Source: Asticcacaulis taihuensis (lineage in GTDB: Bacteria > Pseudomonadota > Alphaproteobacteria > Caulobacterales > Caulobacteraceae). Taken from it: DNA of 64,000 bases. Of the stretch, positions 24,895 through 34,765 are shown piece by piece. The stretch is taken from contig NZ_FMTS01000001.1 in the NCBI RefSeq assembly GCF_900100255.1, positions 186,001 through 250,000 of the forward strand, read 5' to 3'. Position 1 is the first letter of the stretch. Every line of letters starts with the position of its first letter. The position numbers were made by a program, and so were the translations under genes. Below the pieces are notes generated by a model that worked only from the letters and a program-made list of their open reading frames with translations, was not told the origin of the DNA and did not search any database.

Positions 24895-26105
24895 CGGTCG
24901 ATTTCCCCGAAGACGATGTCGAGCGAACCCAGGATGGCGGAGACGTCGGCCAGCAGGTGGCCGCGATTCAGCCAGTCCATGGCCTGGAGGTGGGGGAAGC
25001 CCGGCGCGCGGATCTTGCAACGGTAAGGCTTGTTGGTACCGTCGGAGACCAGGTAAACGCCAAATTCGCCTTTCGGCGCTTCGACGCAGGCATAGACCTC
25101 GCCTTCCGGCGTCTTGAAGCCTTCGGTATAGAGCTTGAAGTGATGGATCAGAGCTTCCATCGAATTCTTCATTTCGGCGCGGCGCGGCGGCGTCACCTTG
25201 TGGTCGGTCGAAAGAACCGGACCAGGCGTTACCTTAAGCTTGTCAATGCATTGCAGCATGATCTTCACAGACTGGCGCATCTCTTCGACGCGGCAGAGAT
25301 AACGATCCCAGCAATCACCGTTCTTGCCGAGCGGAATATCGAATTCCAGCTCGTCATAGCACTCGTAGGGCTGCGACTTGCGCAGATCCCAGGCCACGCC
25401 CGAACCGCGCAACATGACGCCGGTAAAGCCCCAGTCGAACGCCTGCTCTTTCGACACCACGCCGATATCGACATTGCGCTGTTTGAAGATGCGGTTTTCG
25501 GTGATCAGGGTTTCGATATCGTCGAGCGCCGGCAGATATTCCTTGTTGCACCAGTCGGCAATATCCTCAATCAGTTCCGGCGGCAGATCCTGGTGGACGC
25601 CGCCCGGACGGAAATAGTTGGCGTGCAGGCGGGCGCCGCAGGCCCGCTCATAAAACACCATTAGCTTTTCACGATGCTCGAAACCCCAGATTGGTGGCGT
25701 CAGCGCGCCGACGTCCATGGCCTGGGTCGTGGTGTTCATGATGTGCGACAGGATGCGGCCGATTTCGGAATAGAGAACGCGGATCAACTGGCCGCGCTTC
25801 GGCACTTCAAGACCCAGCAGCTTTTCGATGGCCAGGCAGAAAGCGTGTTCCTGGTTCATCGGCGCCACGTAATCGAGGCGGTCGAAATAGGGCACGTTTT
25901 GCAGATAGGTACGCGATTCCATCAGCTTTTCGGTGCCGCGATGCAGCAGGCCGATATGGGGATCGACGCGTTCGACCATTTCACCGTCAAGATCGAGCAC
26001 AAGGCGCAGCACACCGTGCGCCGCGGGATGCTGCGGGCCGAAATTGATCGTGAACTTGCGATCATCATCGCCCTTGTTCACAAAAGGCTCTACACCGTCT
26101 GCCAT
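24891..26105 (-). CDS. nuoD: NADH-quinone oxidoreductase subunit D
   Basis: The 404-residue 49-kDa quinone-site subunit, related to NiFe-hydrogenase large subunits. Seen: [22 protein letters not shown] (quinone-site loop with the conserved His), [27 protein letters not shown] and a C-terminal [11 protein letters not shown]. It is separate from nuoC rather than fused as in E. coli. Confidence 0.97.
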   Translation of the reverse strand: MADGVEPFVNKGDDDRKFTINFGPQHPAAHGVLRLVLDLDGEMVERVDPHIGLLHRGTEKLMESRTYLQNVPYFDRLDYVAPMNQEHAFCLAIEKLLGLEVPKRGQLIRVLYSEIGRILSHIMNTTTQAMDVGALTPPIWGFEHREKLMVFYERACGARLHANYFRPGGVHQDLPPELIEDIADWCNKEYLPALDDIETLITENRIFKQRNVDIGVVSKEQAFDWGFTGVMLRGSGVAWDLRKSQPYECYDELEFDIPLGKNGDCWDRYLCRVEEMRQSVKIMLQCIDKLKVTPGPVLSTDHKVTPPRRAEMKNSMEALIHHFKLYTEGFKTPEGEVYACVEAPKGEFGVYLVSDGTNKPYRCKIRAPGFPHLQAMDWLNRGHLLADVSAILGSLDIVFGEIDR

Positions 26106-26148
26106 GAAATCAAACCCTTATCCGTAACTCTTAATGCCAGGCCAGAGC

Positions 26149-26751
26149 CTAGACCTTCGCCTTCTCGTCGCCCGGCAGCACATATTGCGCACCTTCCCAC
26201 GGCGACAGGAAGTCGAACTTGCGATATTCCTGAGTGAGCTTTACCGGCTCATAGATCACGCGTTTCTGTTCTTCGTCGTAACGCACCTCGACATGGCCCG
26301 TCATCGGGAAGTCCTTGCGCAGCGGATGGCCCTGGAAGCCATAATCCGTCAGCAAACGGCGCAGGTCGGGGTGATTCGAGAACAACATGCCGTACATGTC
26401 GAAGGCTTCGCGCTCATACCAGTCGGCATTCGGATAGACCGAACGGATCGACGGCACCGGCAGCACCTCGTCCGTCTGCAACTTGACGCGCAGACGGATG
26501 TTCTGCGTCAGCGACAGCAGATGGTAGACCACATCGAAACGCAGCGCCCGCTTGGGATAGTCAGCGCCGCAGACATCGATCAACTGGTGGAAGCGGTAAG
26601 GCGCCTGCTTCAGCTTCGCCATGATCTCGACGATTCGTTCACGATCGACCGTGAGGGTCAGCTCACCAAATGCGATAACCGATTCGACAATGGCTTCCTT
26701 GAAATCAGCCTGGGCCTTTTCCGCGAGCGCCTGTAGTTTTTCCAAAGACAT
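26149..26751 (-). CDS. nuoC: NADH-quinone oxidoreductase subunit C
   Basis: The 30-kDa peripheral-arm subunit, 200 residues from the ATG at 26751 ([12 protein letters not shown]). The frame is open to 26850, but that part lies within nuoB. The family signature [26 protein letters not shown] reads [10 protein letters not shown] here. [21 protein letters not shown] follows. It lies 14 bp after nuoB. Confidence 0.96.
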   Translation of the reverse strand: MSLEKLQALAEKAQADFKEAIVESVIAFGELTLTVDRERIVEIMAKLKQAPYRFHQLIDVCGADYPKRALRFDVVYHLLSLTQNIRLRVKLQTDEVLPVPSIRSVYPNADWYEREAFDMYGMLFSNHPDLRRLLTDYGFQGHPLRKDFPMTGHVEVRYDEEQKRVIYEPVKLTQEYRKFDFLSPWEGAQYVLPGDEKAKV

Positions 26752-26765
26752 ATGTGCCCCTCCCC

Positions 26766-27326
26766 TTAGCGACGGATGCTGCCGGTACGGCGGATCTTCT
26801 TCTGCAATTGCAGAAGACCGTACAGAAGCGCCTCGGCCGAAGGCGGACAACCGGGAACATAGACATCCACCGGCACGATGCGATCGCAGCCCCGCACCAC
26901 GCTGTAGCTGTAATGATAATAGCCGCCGCCATTGGCGCAGGAACCCATGGAGAGCACATAGCGCGGATCGGGCATCTGGTCATAGACCTTGCGCAGCGCC
27001 GGGGCCATCTTGTTGGTCAGGGTGCCGGCCACGATCATCAGGTCGGACTGGCGCGGTGAGGCGCGCGGGGCCATGCCGAATCGTTCCATGTCATAGCGCG
27101 GCATGGACGCCTGCATCATTTCGACGGCGCAGCACGCCAAGCCGAAGGTCATCCACATCAGCGAGCCGGTACGGGCCCAGGTGATGACATCGTCAGCCGA
27201 GGCCACCAGGAAGCCCTTCTGATCCAGTTCCGCCGAGACCTGCTCGAAGAACTTGTCATGGACCGCGGGATCATAGCCTTCAACCGAAGACCGACCAGCA
27301 GATCCGGCAGGAATGATTACTCCCAT
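26766..27326 (-). CDS. nuoB: NADH-quinone oxidoreductase subunit B
   Basis: The 186-residue subunit carrying terminal cluster N2. Ligands are the tandem cysteines in [23 protein letters not shown] and [13 protein letters not shown]. The start is the ATG at 27326 ([11 protein letters not shown]), overlapping the end of nuoA by 10 bp; the longer frame to 27557 is antisense-like noise inside nuoA. Confidence 0.97.
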   Translation of the reverse strand: MGVIIPAGSAGRSSVEGYDPAVHDKFFEQVSAELDQKGFLVASADDVITWARTGSLMWMTFGLACCAVEMMQASMPRYDMERFGMAPRASPRQSDLMIVAGTLTNKMAPALRKVYDQMPDPRYVLSMGSCANGGGYYHYSYSVVRGCDRIVPVDVYVPGCPPSAEALLYGLLQLQKKIRRTGSIRR

Positions 27327-27694
27327 TCCAGGGCTCCTTTTTTCCACACATATATATAGCCGAGACCCAGTTCGACCAGGAAGGTTACCATCGACCAGAA
27401 GGCGACGTGCATTCCGCCATTGGGCATGTCGAACAACGACACCGCCCACGGGAACAGGAACGAGGCTTCCAGATCGAAGATGATGAAGAGGATGGACACC
27501 AGATAGAACCGGACGTCGAATTTCTGGCGGGCCGAATCGAACGCATTGAAGCCGCATTCATAGGCCGACAGCTTTTCGGTATCCGGCGCCTTGGGCGCGA
27601 TCACCAGCGCGCCGATCATGAAGCCAAGGCCCAGAACGGTGGCTACGCCTATAAAGATGATGACGGGAAGATATTGCAGTAGAAATGCGTTCAT
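27317..27694 (-). CDS. nuoA: NADH-quinone oxidoreductase subunit A
   Basis: A 125-residue, three-helix membrane subunit and first gene of the operon. The start at 27694 ([10 protein letters not shown]) follows a GGGG-rich stretch; the frame continues to 27778 without a better site. Family features are [44 protein letters not shown], containing the conserved Cys loop that reports the active/deactive state. Confidence 0.95.
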   Translation of the reverse strand: MNAFLLQYLPVIIFIGVATVLGLGFMIGALVIAPKAPDTEKLSAYECGFNAFDSARQKFDVRFYLVSILFIIFDLEASFLFPWAVSLFDMPNGGMHVAFWSMVTFLVELGLGYIYVWKKGALEWE

Positions 27695-28083
27695 CAGGTC
27701 ACCTAACCCCTCACTATTAAACACGGGCCGCATGTCAGGCGCTTTTAGCAGGCGCATTTGGCAAGCGCATCCGGCCACGATATTAACTATCGCCCCAGAC
27801 TCAGTCAGTAGGCTATTAGACCACTCTGCTCAAAGCTTCAAACCATTGCGGTGCGAAAAAATCACCTTTTGCCCAGTTTCTTTCACTTTTTCGCCTCCTT
27901 ACACGTACAATGAAAATCAGTCGCACTTAACGATCTTCAAGTCATAAAGTTATCCAGTGATTTGGCTCAGGCGTGACCATTTTTTTCTGTTTTACGTGTT
28001 GACACCCCCTTGCCCGCCGAACTACTAAGCGCACCTCTTCGAGCGATGGCGGTGAAGCTGTCACGGTGAAGATACAAGGGAAT
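27695..28083. other. Divergent region upstream of nuoA and tRNA-Asp
   Basis: 389 bp without a credible gene. It should hold the nuo promoter on the minus strand, but I could not identify a convincing -35/-10 pair for it. The plus-strand promoter for the first tRNA-Asp is at 27999-28028. Confidence 0.5.
27999..28028 (+). promoter_or_regulatory. Promoter of tRNA-Asp copy 1
   Basis: TTGACA at 27999-28004, an 18-bp spacer and TACTAA at 28023-28028. The same elements, within a similar C-rich spacer and followed by GCGC, occur before copy 2. Confidence 0.65.
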
Positions 28084-28160
28084 GCGGGTGTAGCTCAGTT
28101 GGTTAGAGTGTCGGCCTGTCACGCCGAAGGTCGCGGGTTCGAGCCCCGTCACTCGCGCCA
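28084..28160 (+). tRNA. tRNA-Asp(GUC), copy 1
   Basis: 77 nt with an encoded CCA. Acceptor GCGGGTG pairs with CACTCGC, the anticodon loop CTGTCAC gives GUC, and the T arm is CGGGTTCGAGCCCCG. Identical in sequence to copy 2 at 28362. Confidence 0.96.
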
Positions 28161-28202
28161 CCCCTGCTTTGGATTTAAGCAACGGGTGGCACCGCATTTT
28201 CT
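28157..28202 (+). terminator. Stem-loop overlapping the tRNA-Asp 3' end (copy 1)
   Basis: GCCACCC, which includes the tRNA CCA, pairs with GGGTGGC at 28184-28190, with an inner GCTT/AAGC stem. ATTTT follows shortly after. Probably the terminator; the pairing competes with the mature 3' end. Confidence 0.55.
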
Positions 28203-28284
28203 CTGTCTTCAATATTTTCCGGAAATTCTCCTTTGGTCGGCGCAACCCACAATGCGCGGCCTGTGAATGACTGCGCTTTTGTTG

Positions 28285-28313
28285 TTGACACCCCGTCCCA
28301 CCCGAACTACTAA
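28285..28313 (+). promoter_or_regulatory. Promoter of tRNA-Asp copy 2
   Basis: TTGACA at 28285-28290, a 17-bp spacer and TACTAA at 28308-28313, matching the promoter of copy 1. Confidence 0.7.
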
Positions 28314-28361
28314 GCGCGTCTTCTCAACGGACAACTTCATTGCACGTCGGGATTAGGGAAT

Positions 28362-28438
28362 GCGGGTGTAGCTCAGTTGGTTAGAGTGTCGGCCTGTCAC
28401 GCCGAAGGTCGCGGGTTCGAGCCCCGTCACTCGCGCCA
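28362..28438 (+). tRNA. tRNA-Asp(GUC), copy 2
   Basis: Same 77-nt sequence as copy 1, including CCA. It is placed 278 bp downstream and flanked by near-identical promoter and 3' stem-loop sequences. Confidence 0.96.
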
Positions 28439-28476
28439 CCCCTGCTTTGGTTAAGCAACGGGTGGCACCGCATTTT
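28435..28476 (+). terminator. Stem-loop overlapping the tRNA-Asp 3' end (copy 2)
   Basis: GCCACCC/GGGTGGC with inner GCTT/AAGC, as in copy 1 but with a loop two bases shorter, followed by CATTTT. Confidence 0.55.
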
Positions 28477-28812
28477 CCCTGCTTTTTACTCTCCACGTTA
28501 TCGTGCTTTTCACACGCCGTGGCGCGTTTGCGCCATGTCCGTTTTGCCTGCACACAAGGCGGTGTCGGACATAATTAAGCCCTCTTTATTTCCAAATTTG
28601 CGACACCACTGAAACGCGGATTGCTGATCCGAAGCAATTGGTGTGCGCCAAATGGCGTTTGCCACCTTTTCGACGGTAAAAATAAAGGTTAAGAGGTGAG
28701 CCTGGGTTTCACGAACGACATATATGAAGGCCGCGGGATTACCGGACAGTTTCCAATAGCGGGCCTCACCTCCATCCACTCTATATAAAGCATCCCAGGG
28801 AAGCTTATCCAA
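28477..28812. other. Intergenic region upstream of the autotransporter
   Basis: About 336 bp. It should contain the autotransporter promoter; no strong sigma-70 site is obvious. AGGGAA lies about 14 bp before the ATG. A minus-strand frame covers it but is judged spurious. Confidence 0.45.
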
Positions 28813-31800
28813 ATGCGCAAACACAAACTACTGACCGCAACCGCCCTCACCCTGAGCCTGGGCCTTGTTGCCCTTGCGGGGGCAGGCGGTCAGGCTTTTG
28901 CCGCCACCACGATTTCCACGGCCACCACGACACCGGTCAAGACCTCCGTGACGGGCGATCTTACGGTATCAACGACCGGATCAATCGCCGTGACCTCGGG
29001 TAATGCCATAACGGTTGATTCGAATAATTCGGTCACGCTCAACGGCAAGATCGACATGCTGAAGTCGGCCGATGGCTCGACCGGCATCCTGGTTGATGGC
29101 GGCCATACGGGCAATCTGACGATTGGCGCAAATATTACCGTGACCGACGCGTATATAGGGCAGGACACCAATGTTGACGCAAATGGAAAGCCGGCACCGG
29201 ATGGCATTCTAGAAGCGCCTTTCTCCGATAATAATACCCGATATGGCATTCATTCAACCGGCACTACGCCTTTCATTGGCAATGTATCCGTCACCAGTGC
29301 CAGCACTATCACGGTTGACGGCATAAATTCATACGGAATTCGTTTTGAGAACAAAGTCCAGGGTGATTTCACCATGGGCGGCACCATTACCATGAATGGT
29401 GACAACAGTGCTGCGATTTCCCTGGAAAACGGTGCCACAGGCAATGTCTATCTGAGTGGTAAGGCCACAAGCAATGGTAAGGATTCCAGCATTGTAAAGC
29501 TGGCGGGTGATTTTGGCGGCAATGTCATCATAGACGGCACCTATACGTCTTCATCCTATGCCACGGTAAACAGCCTGTCGGCCGATGCCCTCAAGGTCGT
29601 TCTGGCCACGCCGGCCGATCTTTATCAGTCCGGCCCGCTTGTTAGTATCGAAGGTAATCTGGCACATGGCCTCCTGATCGGCTCGACCATAACAGTCGAT
29701 ACCACCGACGCCAATAAGAGTAATACCGACCAGGACGGCAACGGCATCGTGGATGCCAACCAGCAGACCGCCAACCTGACAAACTATGGTGCCGCACCAG
29801 CGCTTCGTATCGGCTCCGCCACGAGCGATATCACGCTGGGTGGCCTTGTCTTCAATTCGTCGGCCCTGCCCGCCAATAAACCGGCGATCAATTACGGCCT
29901 GTGGGTGCGCGGCAGCATTTCCGGTTTGGGTGTTTATCAGGATGTCGACAATGTCGCCGTTCAACTGGGCGGTACCGGCCACGCGGTGAATATCGCCAAC
30001 GGCATAGGAATCGCCGGCACGGTGTCTTCGACAGCCTATGGCGGTGACGCCACAGCGCTGTCGGTCCAGAGCGGTCTGACGACGCCCCTGCTTGATGTCG
30101 CGGGTGTGATTCGCGGCACGGCCTCTTCGGCCACGACACTGGCCAGCACCGATGCCGACGGCACCAAGCATTACACGACGGTGGGCGACACAACCGCCCG
30201 CGGCGTTGACATCCTGGCCGGCGCCAGCCTGCCCATCATTAATGTCAAGGCCGGCGGTGGCATCTATGCAGCAGCCACAGGCTCGACCGAACATGCCGTC
30301 GCTATCCGTGACCTTTCCGGCACCCTGACGGAAATCAATAACAACAATATCATCAGCGCCTCTATCTCACCTACAGACGACAATGTCGACGGCACCGCCG
30401 ATGCGCTGGTCAACCGTCCCATCGCCATCGATGTCCGCGCCAATACGTCCGGCGTGACCATCACACAGACGGATACCGCCCCCACGGACAGCGACGCCGA
30501 CAAGGCTATTCCCATGCCCTATATCCTGGGCGATATACTGCTGGGATCTGGCAACGATTCGATCACCTCGAATGGCGGGTTGATTTCCGGCAATATCGAT
30601 TTCGGCGCCGGTGCCAACACCTTCAAGCTGGATGGCACTGCCACCTACCTTGGGAAGATGAGCGGTTCCGGCACCGTGGCGCTGGATATTGCCAAGGGCG
30701 CGCTCTACCTGGCGCCTGGCTCAGCGCTCAGCCTGACCAATCTTCATGTGGGGGCGGAAAGCACACTGGCCCTGACCCTGGATACCGATCACCCGATCGT
30801 GCCGATCTTCACCAACAGCGGTGACGCTGTTTTTGACGACGGCGCGTCGATAAGTCTCGCACTGAATAAACTGATCGTCGCGCCCACCGTCTTCACGGTG
30901 ATGACCGCGTCGAACATTGATCTGGGCACGCTCGATTCGGCCAATTTGGATGGCAAGATTCCTTATCTCTATCATGCCGACCTGACGACGAATGCCGGCG
31001 ACACCACGCTCTATGCCAATTTCCGCCTGAAGAACCAGGAAGAGGCCCAGTATTCGGACAACCAGTACGCCGCCCTCTCCCCCGTGCTTTCAGCCGTGTC
31101 GCAGGATACGGCGGCCACCAGCATCCTAATGTCACAACTGACGAAGGCAGGCTTCGACCAGATCTACAACCAGTATCTGCCGGATTATTCGGGTGAAAAC
31201 CTGCTCAGCCTCGCCACGGGTGCGGCGTCGCTGAACCGGACCCTCAGCAGCCTGACACTTGTGCCGGATAATAACGAAGGCCAGTGGTGGCTTCAGGAGT
31301 ACGGCTACCAGGTCAAGCGCAAGTATGGCGAGACGGCCGGCTTCAAATCTACCGGTTTCAGCTTTGCCGGCGGCCGCGAACGCGAAGTCTATGGCAACCA
31401 GATGCTCGGCCTGTATCTGGCCTACACCTCTGGATCACCGCTCGATACCTTCGCCATTGCCGGCGAAAAAATGGTCAATTCCGACGTGACCCTGGGTGGC
31501 TACTGGCGTATCCGTACCGGCGGGCTGAAGGCATGGGCCCACGTCGGCGCCGGCTATACGTCTTTCGAGACCACGCGGAACATCCTGGCGACCAACGGCA
31601 CCACCAATATCAACCACATTGCGGCTGCCAAGTGGAGCGGTTACTCCTACAGCGGCGGCGCTGGCGCTTCGTATGAAGTCAAGGCCGGCCGGCTCAGCTT
31701 CACCCCGCAACTGCTGACGGACTACTATGCGCTTCGGGAAGAGGCTCACGATGAAACCGGCGGCGGCGATTACTATGACCTGTCCATCGCCGATCGTGAC

Positions 31801-32103
31801 AGCCATCTGATGACGGCAAGTGCGCTGTTCAATGTCAGCTACAACAAGTTCTTCGCCAAGCCGGAAATCTGGTTCGGCTACAAGCAAAACGTATCGGCGC
31901 AGATCGCCGACACCATCGCCAACTTCAAAGGCGCCACGCCCTTCACTCTGACTGGCGGCGATATCGAAGGCGGCGGCCCGGTTGCCGGCTTCCGTATTTC
32001 GGCCGACAACCAGTACAGCTATTTCTCGCTGGAAGGCGAATACGAAAAGAAGGACGATTACACCAACTATTCGGTCTCGCTGCGGACACGCTTCCAGTTC
32101 TGA
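28813..32103 (+). CDS. Type V autotransporter (beta-helix passenger plus beta-barrel)
   Basis: 1096 residues. A Sec signal (MRKHKLLTATALTLSLGLVALAG...AFA) precedes a Gly/Thr/Asn-rich passenger of roughly 800 residues with repeated short beta-strands (GNLTIGANITV, GDFTMGGTITM, GNVIIDGTYT), typical of a right-handed beta-helix. The C-terminal third (from about QWWLQEYGYQVKRKYG) is an autotransporter barrel with alternating strands, ending in SLRTRFQF with the C-terminal Phe recognised by BAM. Near residue 307 the passenger contains DQDGNGIVD, a calcium-loop-like motif. The ligand or adhesive role is not evident. It is followed by a terminator. Confidence 0.88.
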   Translation: MRKHKLLTATALTLSLGLVALAGAGGQAFAATTISTATTTPVKTSVTGDLTVSTTGSIAVTSGNAITVDSNNSVTLNGKIDMLKSADGSTGILVDGGHTGNLTIGANITVTDAYIGQDTNVDANGKPAPDGILEAPFSDNNTRYGIHSTGTTPFIGNVSVTSASTITVDGINSYGIRFENKVQGDFTMGGTITMNGDNSAAISLENGATGNVYLSGKATSNGKDSSIVKLAGDFGGNVIIDGTYTSSSYATVNSLSADALKVVLATPADLYQSGPLVSIEGNLAHGLLIGSTITVDTTDANKSNTDQDGNGIVDANQQTANLTNYGAAPALRIGSATSDITLGGLVFNSSALPANKPAINYGLWVRGSISGLGVYQDVDNVAVQLGGTGHAVNIANGIGIAGTVSSTAYGGDATALSVQSGLTTPLLDVAGVIRGTASSATTLASTDADGTKHYTTVGDTTARGVDILAGASLPIINVKAGGGIYAAATGSTEHAVAIRDLSGTLTEINNNNIISASISPTDDNVDGTADALVNRPIAIDVRANTSGVTITQTDTAPTDSDADKAIPMPYILGDILLGSGNDSITSNGGLISGNIDFGAGANTFKLDGTATYLGKMSGSGTVALDIAKGALYLAPGSALSLTNLHVGAESTLALTLDTDHPIVPIFTNSGDAVFDDGASISLALNKLIVAPTVFTVMTASNIDLGTLDSANLDGKIPYLYHADLTTNAGDTTLYANFRLKNQEEAQYSDNQYAALSPVLSAVSQDTAATSILMSQLTKAGFDQIYNQYLPDYSGENLLSLATGAASLNRTLSSLTLVPDNNEGQWWLQEYGYQVKRKYGETAGFKSTGFSFAGGREREVYGNQMLGLYLAYTSGSPLDTFAIAGEKMVNSDVTLGGYWRIRTGGLKAWAHVGAGYTSFETTRNILATNGTTNINHIAAAKWSGYSYSGGAGASYEVKAGRLSFTPQLLTDYYALREEAHDETGGGDYYDLSIADRDSHLMTASALFNVSYNKFFAKPEIWFGYKQNVSAQIADTIANFKGATPFTLTGGDIEGGGPVAGFRISADNQYSYFSLEGEYEKKDDYTNYSVSLRTRFQF

Positions 32104-32122
32104 TCGGGCATAAATTGCAAAA

Positions 32123-32157
32123 TGAAAGCCGTCGCGGATATTCGCGGCGGCTTTTCT
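32123..32157 (+). terminator. Intrinsic terminator after the autotransporter
   Basis: AAAGCCG.CGCG stem pairing with CGCG.CGGCTTT around the loop GATATT, followed by TTTTC; located about 20 bp after the stop. Confidence 0.85.
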
Positions 32158-32216
32158 TATACGGGCTTGCCATTTCTAGCGTTTTGAGCACATTCAGACC
32201 TGACTGGAGACGCGCA

Positions 32217-33107
32217 ATGGCTGAAGAGATCGCACATGTGTCTGATACCGCCTTCTGGGTCGCCTGGTATCGCTGGCTGGAAACCCAGCGCAAGGATGCC
32301 CTCTTCCACGATCCGCTCGCAGGCAAGCTGGTCGGCGAGCGCGGCAGGCAACTGGCGCGCCATATGGGCATCGAACGCGCCATGGCCTGGTCGATGGCGC
32401 TGCGGACGCACATCATCGACAACTATATTGTCGAAGCCATTGCCGTCGGTGTCGACTGTGTTGTCAATCTCGGCGCGGGACTGGATACGCGCCCCTATCG
32501 GCTGGCACTGCCGCCAGACTTGCTGTGGATCGAAGTCGATTTCGCCAACATCGTCACCTTCAAGAACGAAACCCTTGCCACTGATCAGCCGCTTTGCCGG
32601 CTTGAACGTATCGCCTGCGATTTGTCACAAGATGCAGGCCGCGAGGCCCTGCTGGCAGATGTGAATACCCGCGGGCGCAATATACTGGTCCTGACCGAAG
32701 GCGTCATACCCTACCTGACGAATGAGGCGGTGGCCGCCCTGGCGAAAAATCTGCATGAACAGAGCCACATAAACCATTGGATCACCGATTATTTTTCTCC
32801 CTTCTTCCTGAGGCTGGCTGCGCGCGGTGCTATCGTCAAGCAGTTGCAGAAAAACGCCCCCTTCCGTTTCAATCCGGGCCCCGCTCCCGATGACTGGCCG
32901 CGTTTCTTTGCCACTAATGGATGGCAGATAGAGGCCATGCGCTTTATCGGTGAGGAAGGCCGCAAGCTGAGCCGCGATCTCCCCGCGAACTGGTTTATGC
33001 GCATGATGATGCGTTACGCCAGCGAAGACCGCCTGCGTCCTTACCGCCGGATGAACGGTTATGCCCTGCTGAAAAAGGGCCATGAAATGGTGCCGATAGA
33101 TATTTAA
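32217..33107 (+). CDS. Class I SAM-dependent methyltransferase (LCM/TIGR00027 type)
   Basis: 296 residues from the ATG at 32217 after TGGAGA. It resembles the leucine-carboxyl-methyltransferase-like family: VSDTAFWVAWYRWLET, the SAM-binding VVNLGAGLDTRPYRL, IEVDFANIVTFKNE (acidic loop) and ILVLTEGVIPYLTNEAV are characteristic. Such enzymes often act on small molecules or polyketides, but the substrate here is unknown. It stands alone between the autotransporter and a GH5 enzyme. The open frame reaches back to 32115 through the terminator, so the later ATG is preferred. Confidence 0.82.
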   Translation: MAEEIAHVSDTAFWVAWYRWLETQRKDALFHDPLAGKLVGERGRQLARHMGIERAMAWSMALRTHIIDNYIVEAIAVGVDCVVNLGAGLDTRPYRLALPPDLLWIEVDFANIVTFKNETLATDQPLCRLERIACDLSQDAGREALLADVNTRGRNILVLTEGVIPYLTNEAVAALAKNLHEQSHINHWITDYFSPFFLRLAARGAIVKQLQKNAPFRFNPGPAPDDWPRFFATNGWQIEAMRFIGEEGRKLSRDLPANWFMRMMMRYASEDRLRPYRRMNGYALLKKGHEMVPIDI

Positions 33108-33386
33108 GTATTCGCCAAAAATATCTGATTTTGTGGAAAAAATAATCACAAGGTCGCAATTTATTAACGTCCAGTTAAGGGAATAAGCCTTAACTATATT
33201 AGCATTTTATCCGACCGGTATTCTCGCCGTCGTTACTCATACAGATTGCAATGGTATGGCCTGAATAAGGCGCAGCCATACCTGGTATGGCCAATGAGCA
33301 GCATATTACTAATTTCAATTTTCATTAAGCTGCGGTATGCCTGTCCTATAGCTGTGTAAACAGCAGAAAACAGGGAGACAAAACGA
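33108..33386. other. Intergenic region upstream of the GH5 gene
   Basis: AT-rich leader of 279 bp holding the GCCATACCTGGTATGGC operator-like palindrome and a GGGAGA ribosome-binding site about 10 bp before 33387. Confidence 0.6.
33275..33291. promoter_or_regulatory. Operator-like perfect palindrome upstream of the GH5 gene
   Basis: GCCATACC-T-GGTATGGC, 8-bp arms around one base, 95 bp before the GH5 start. A third half-site GGTATGGC lies at 33253-33260. The size and symmetry fit a LacI- or GntR-type sugar regulator. Confidence 0.6.
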
Positions 33387-34742
33387 ATGGCACAATTTTC
33401 ACGTCGCACGCTGATGGGCGCAGGTATGGGAACGCTGGGGCTGGCGCTCGCCGGGTGCGCGCTCGCCAAGGGAGAACCAGCGGCAGCTTCCGTGGGCTTC
33501 GTCACGGTCGATGGCATCCATTTCAAGCTGAATGGCGAAACCTACCGCTATGTCGGCGCCAACATCTGGTACGGCGCGTATCTGGGATCTGCGGCCAATT
33601 TTGGTGACCGCGCCCGCCTCATTAAGGAACTGGACGATCTCAAGGCTTTAGGCGTCACCAACCTGCGTGTGCTGGGATCTTCCGAACTGTCGCCGCTGAT
33701 CAATTCGCTTGACCCCGCCTTTTCCAACAAGCCCGGCGACTATAATGCCGACCTGTTGACCGGTCTTGATTTCCTGCTGGCGGAAATGGCCAAACGCGAC
33801 ATGAAGGCCGTCCTTTACCTGACCAACTTCTGGGAATGGTCGGGTGGTATGGTCACCTATCAATACTGGACCAATGGCGGCACCTACATCAACATGAATG
33901 ACCCGGCTCATCCCTGGCCGGCATTCGCCGATTTTTCTGCGCAGTTCTATGCCAGTGGCGCCGCAAAGGATGCCTATTACGCCTATATCAAAATGCTGCT
34001 CGGCCGGACCAATTCGATCACCGGCAAGGCCTACAAAGACGATGCCACGGTCATGGCCTGGCAGTTATCGAACGAGCCGCGCCCCGGCGGCAGTGAAGCC
34101 GCCATCAAGGCACATATCGAAGATTATTACGGCTGGATAAGCGAAAGCGCGGCCCTCATCCGCTCCCTGGCGCCGAACCATCTCGTTTCCCTTGGCCACG
34201 AGGGGCTTATGGGCGCCAACGGCAGTGAGGACATTGTCATCAAGGCGCACGAACATATCGATTACCTGACGGCGCATATCTGGCCACAAAACTGGAGCTG
34301 GGTCGACAAGGACGATCTCGGTGGCAGTTTCGATGCCGGCGCCGCCAAGGTCCAGGCCTATATCGACGCCCATATCGCTATCGCCAAAAAGATCAACAAG
34401 CCCCTGGTTTTCGAAGAGTTCGGCTTCCCGCGTGATAATATCAGCTATGATGCTGGCACCCCCACCACCTACAAGGACCGCTTCTATGGCCTGATCTACA
34501 AGGCCGTGGAAGACGCTATCGCCCACAACACGCCCGTGGCTGGTTCCAATTTCTGGGCCTGGGGTGGCGCTGGCCGAGCCCTGCATCCGGATCACCACAT
34601 GCTACGCGGCGAAACCGCCTATGTCGGCGACCCGCCCCACGAACCGCAGGGCTGGTACAGCGTCTTCAACACCGACACCTCGACGCAAAACCTGATCAGG
34701 GCCCATGCCGCCAATCTGCGTAACATCAAGAGCGCGTCATAA
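33387..34742 (+). CDS. Exported GH5 family glycosidase, probably endo-beta-1,4-mannanase
   Basis: 451 residues. The leader has a twin-arginine motif (SRRTLMG) and a lipobox (LALAGC), so it is probably a Tat-exported lipoprotein. The TIM barrel shows VGANIWYGAYLG near the N-terminus, NFWEWSGGMVTYQYW, LSNEPRPGG with the acid/base Glu230, and VFEEFGFPRD with the nucleophile at Glu343 or Glu344. These match fungal-type GH5 mannanases. Activity on mannan is inferred from family resemblance. A sugar-type operator lies upstream, and no transporter gene is adjacent. Confidence 0.85.
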   Translation: MAQFSRRTLMGAGMGTLGLALAGCALAKGEPAAASVGFVTVDGIHFKLNGETYRYVGANIWYGAYLGSAANFGDRARLIKELDDLKALGVTNLRVLGSSELSPLINSLDPAFSNKPGDYNADLLTGLDFLLAEMAKRDMKAVLYLTNFWEWSGGMVTYQYWTNGGTYINMNDPAHPWPAFADFSAQFYASGAAKDAYYAYIKMLLGRTNSITGKAYKDDATVMAWQLSNEPRPGGSEAAIKAHIEDYYGWISESAALIRSLAPNHLVSLGHEGLMGANGSEDIVIKAHEHIDYLTAHIWPQNWSWVDKDDLGGSFDAGAAKVQAYIDAHIAIAKKINKPLVFEEFGFPRDNISYDAGTPTTYKDRFYGLIYKAVEDAIAHNTPVAGSNFWAWGGAGRALHPDHHMLRGETAYVGDPPHEPQGWYSVFNTDTSTQNLIRAHAANLRNIKSAS

Positions 34743-34765
34743 CCAATTGCAATAAATATAAAAAT

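Noticed and set aside
27967-28553. Minus-strand frames translating to GVARVTGLEPATFGVTGRHS-type peptides
   Set aside because: These are the antisense reading of the two tRNA-Asp genes, a well-known source of false proteins.
28510-28824. 104-residue minus-strand frame upstream of the autotransporter
   Set aside because: It overlaps the autotransporter start and promoter region, has no visible ribosome-binding site and no family features.
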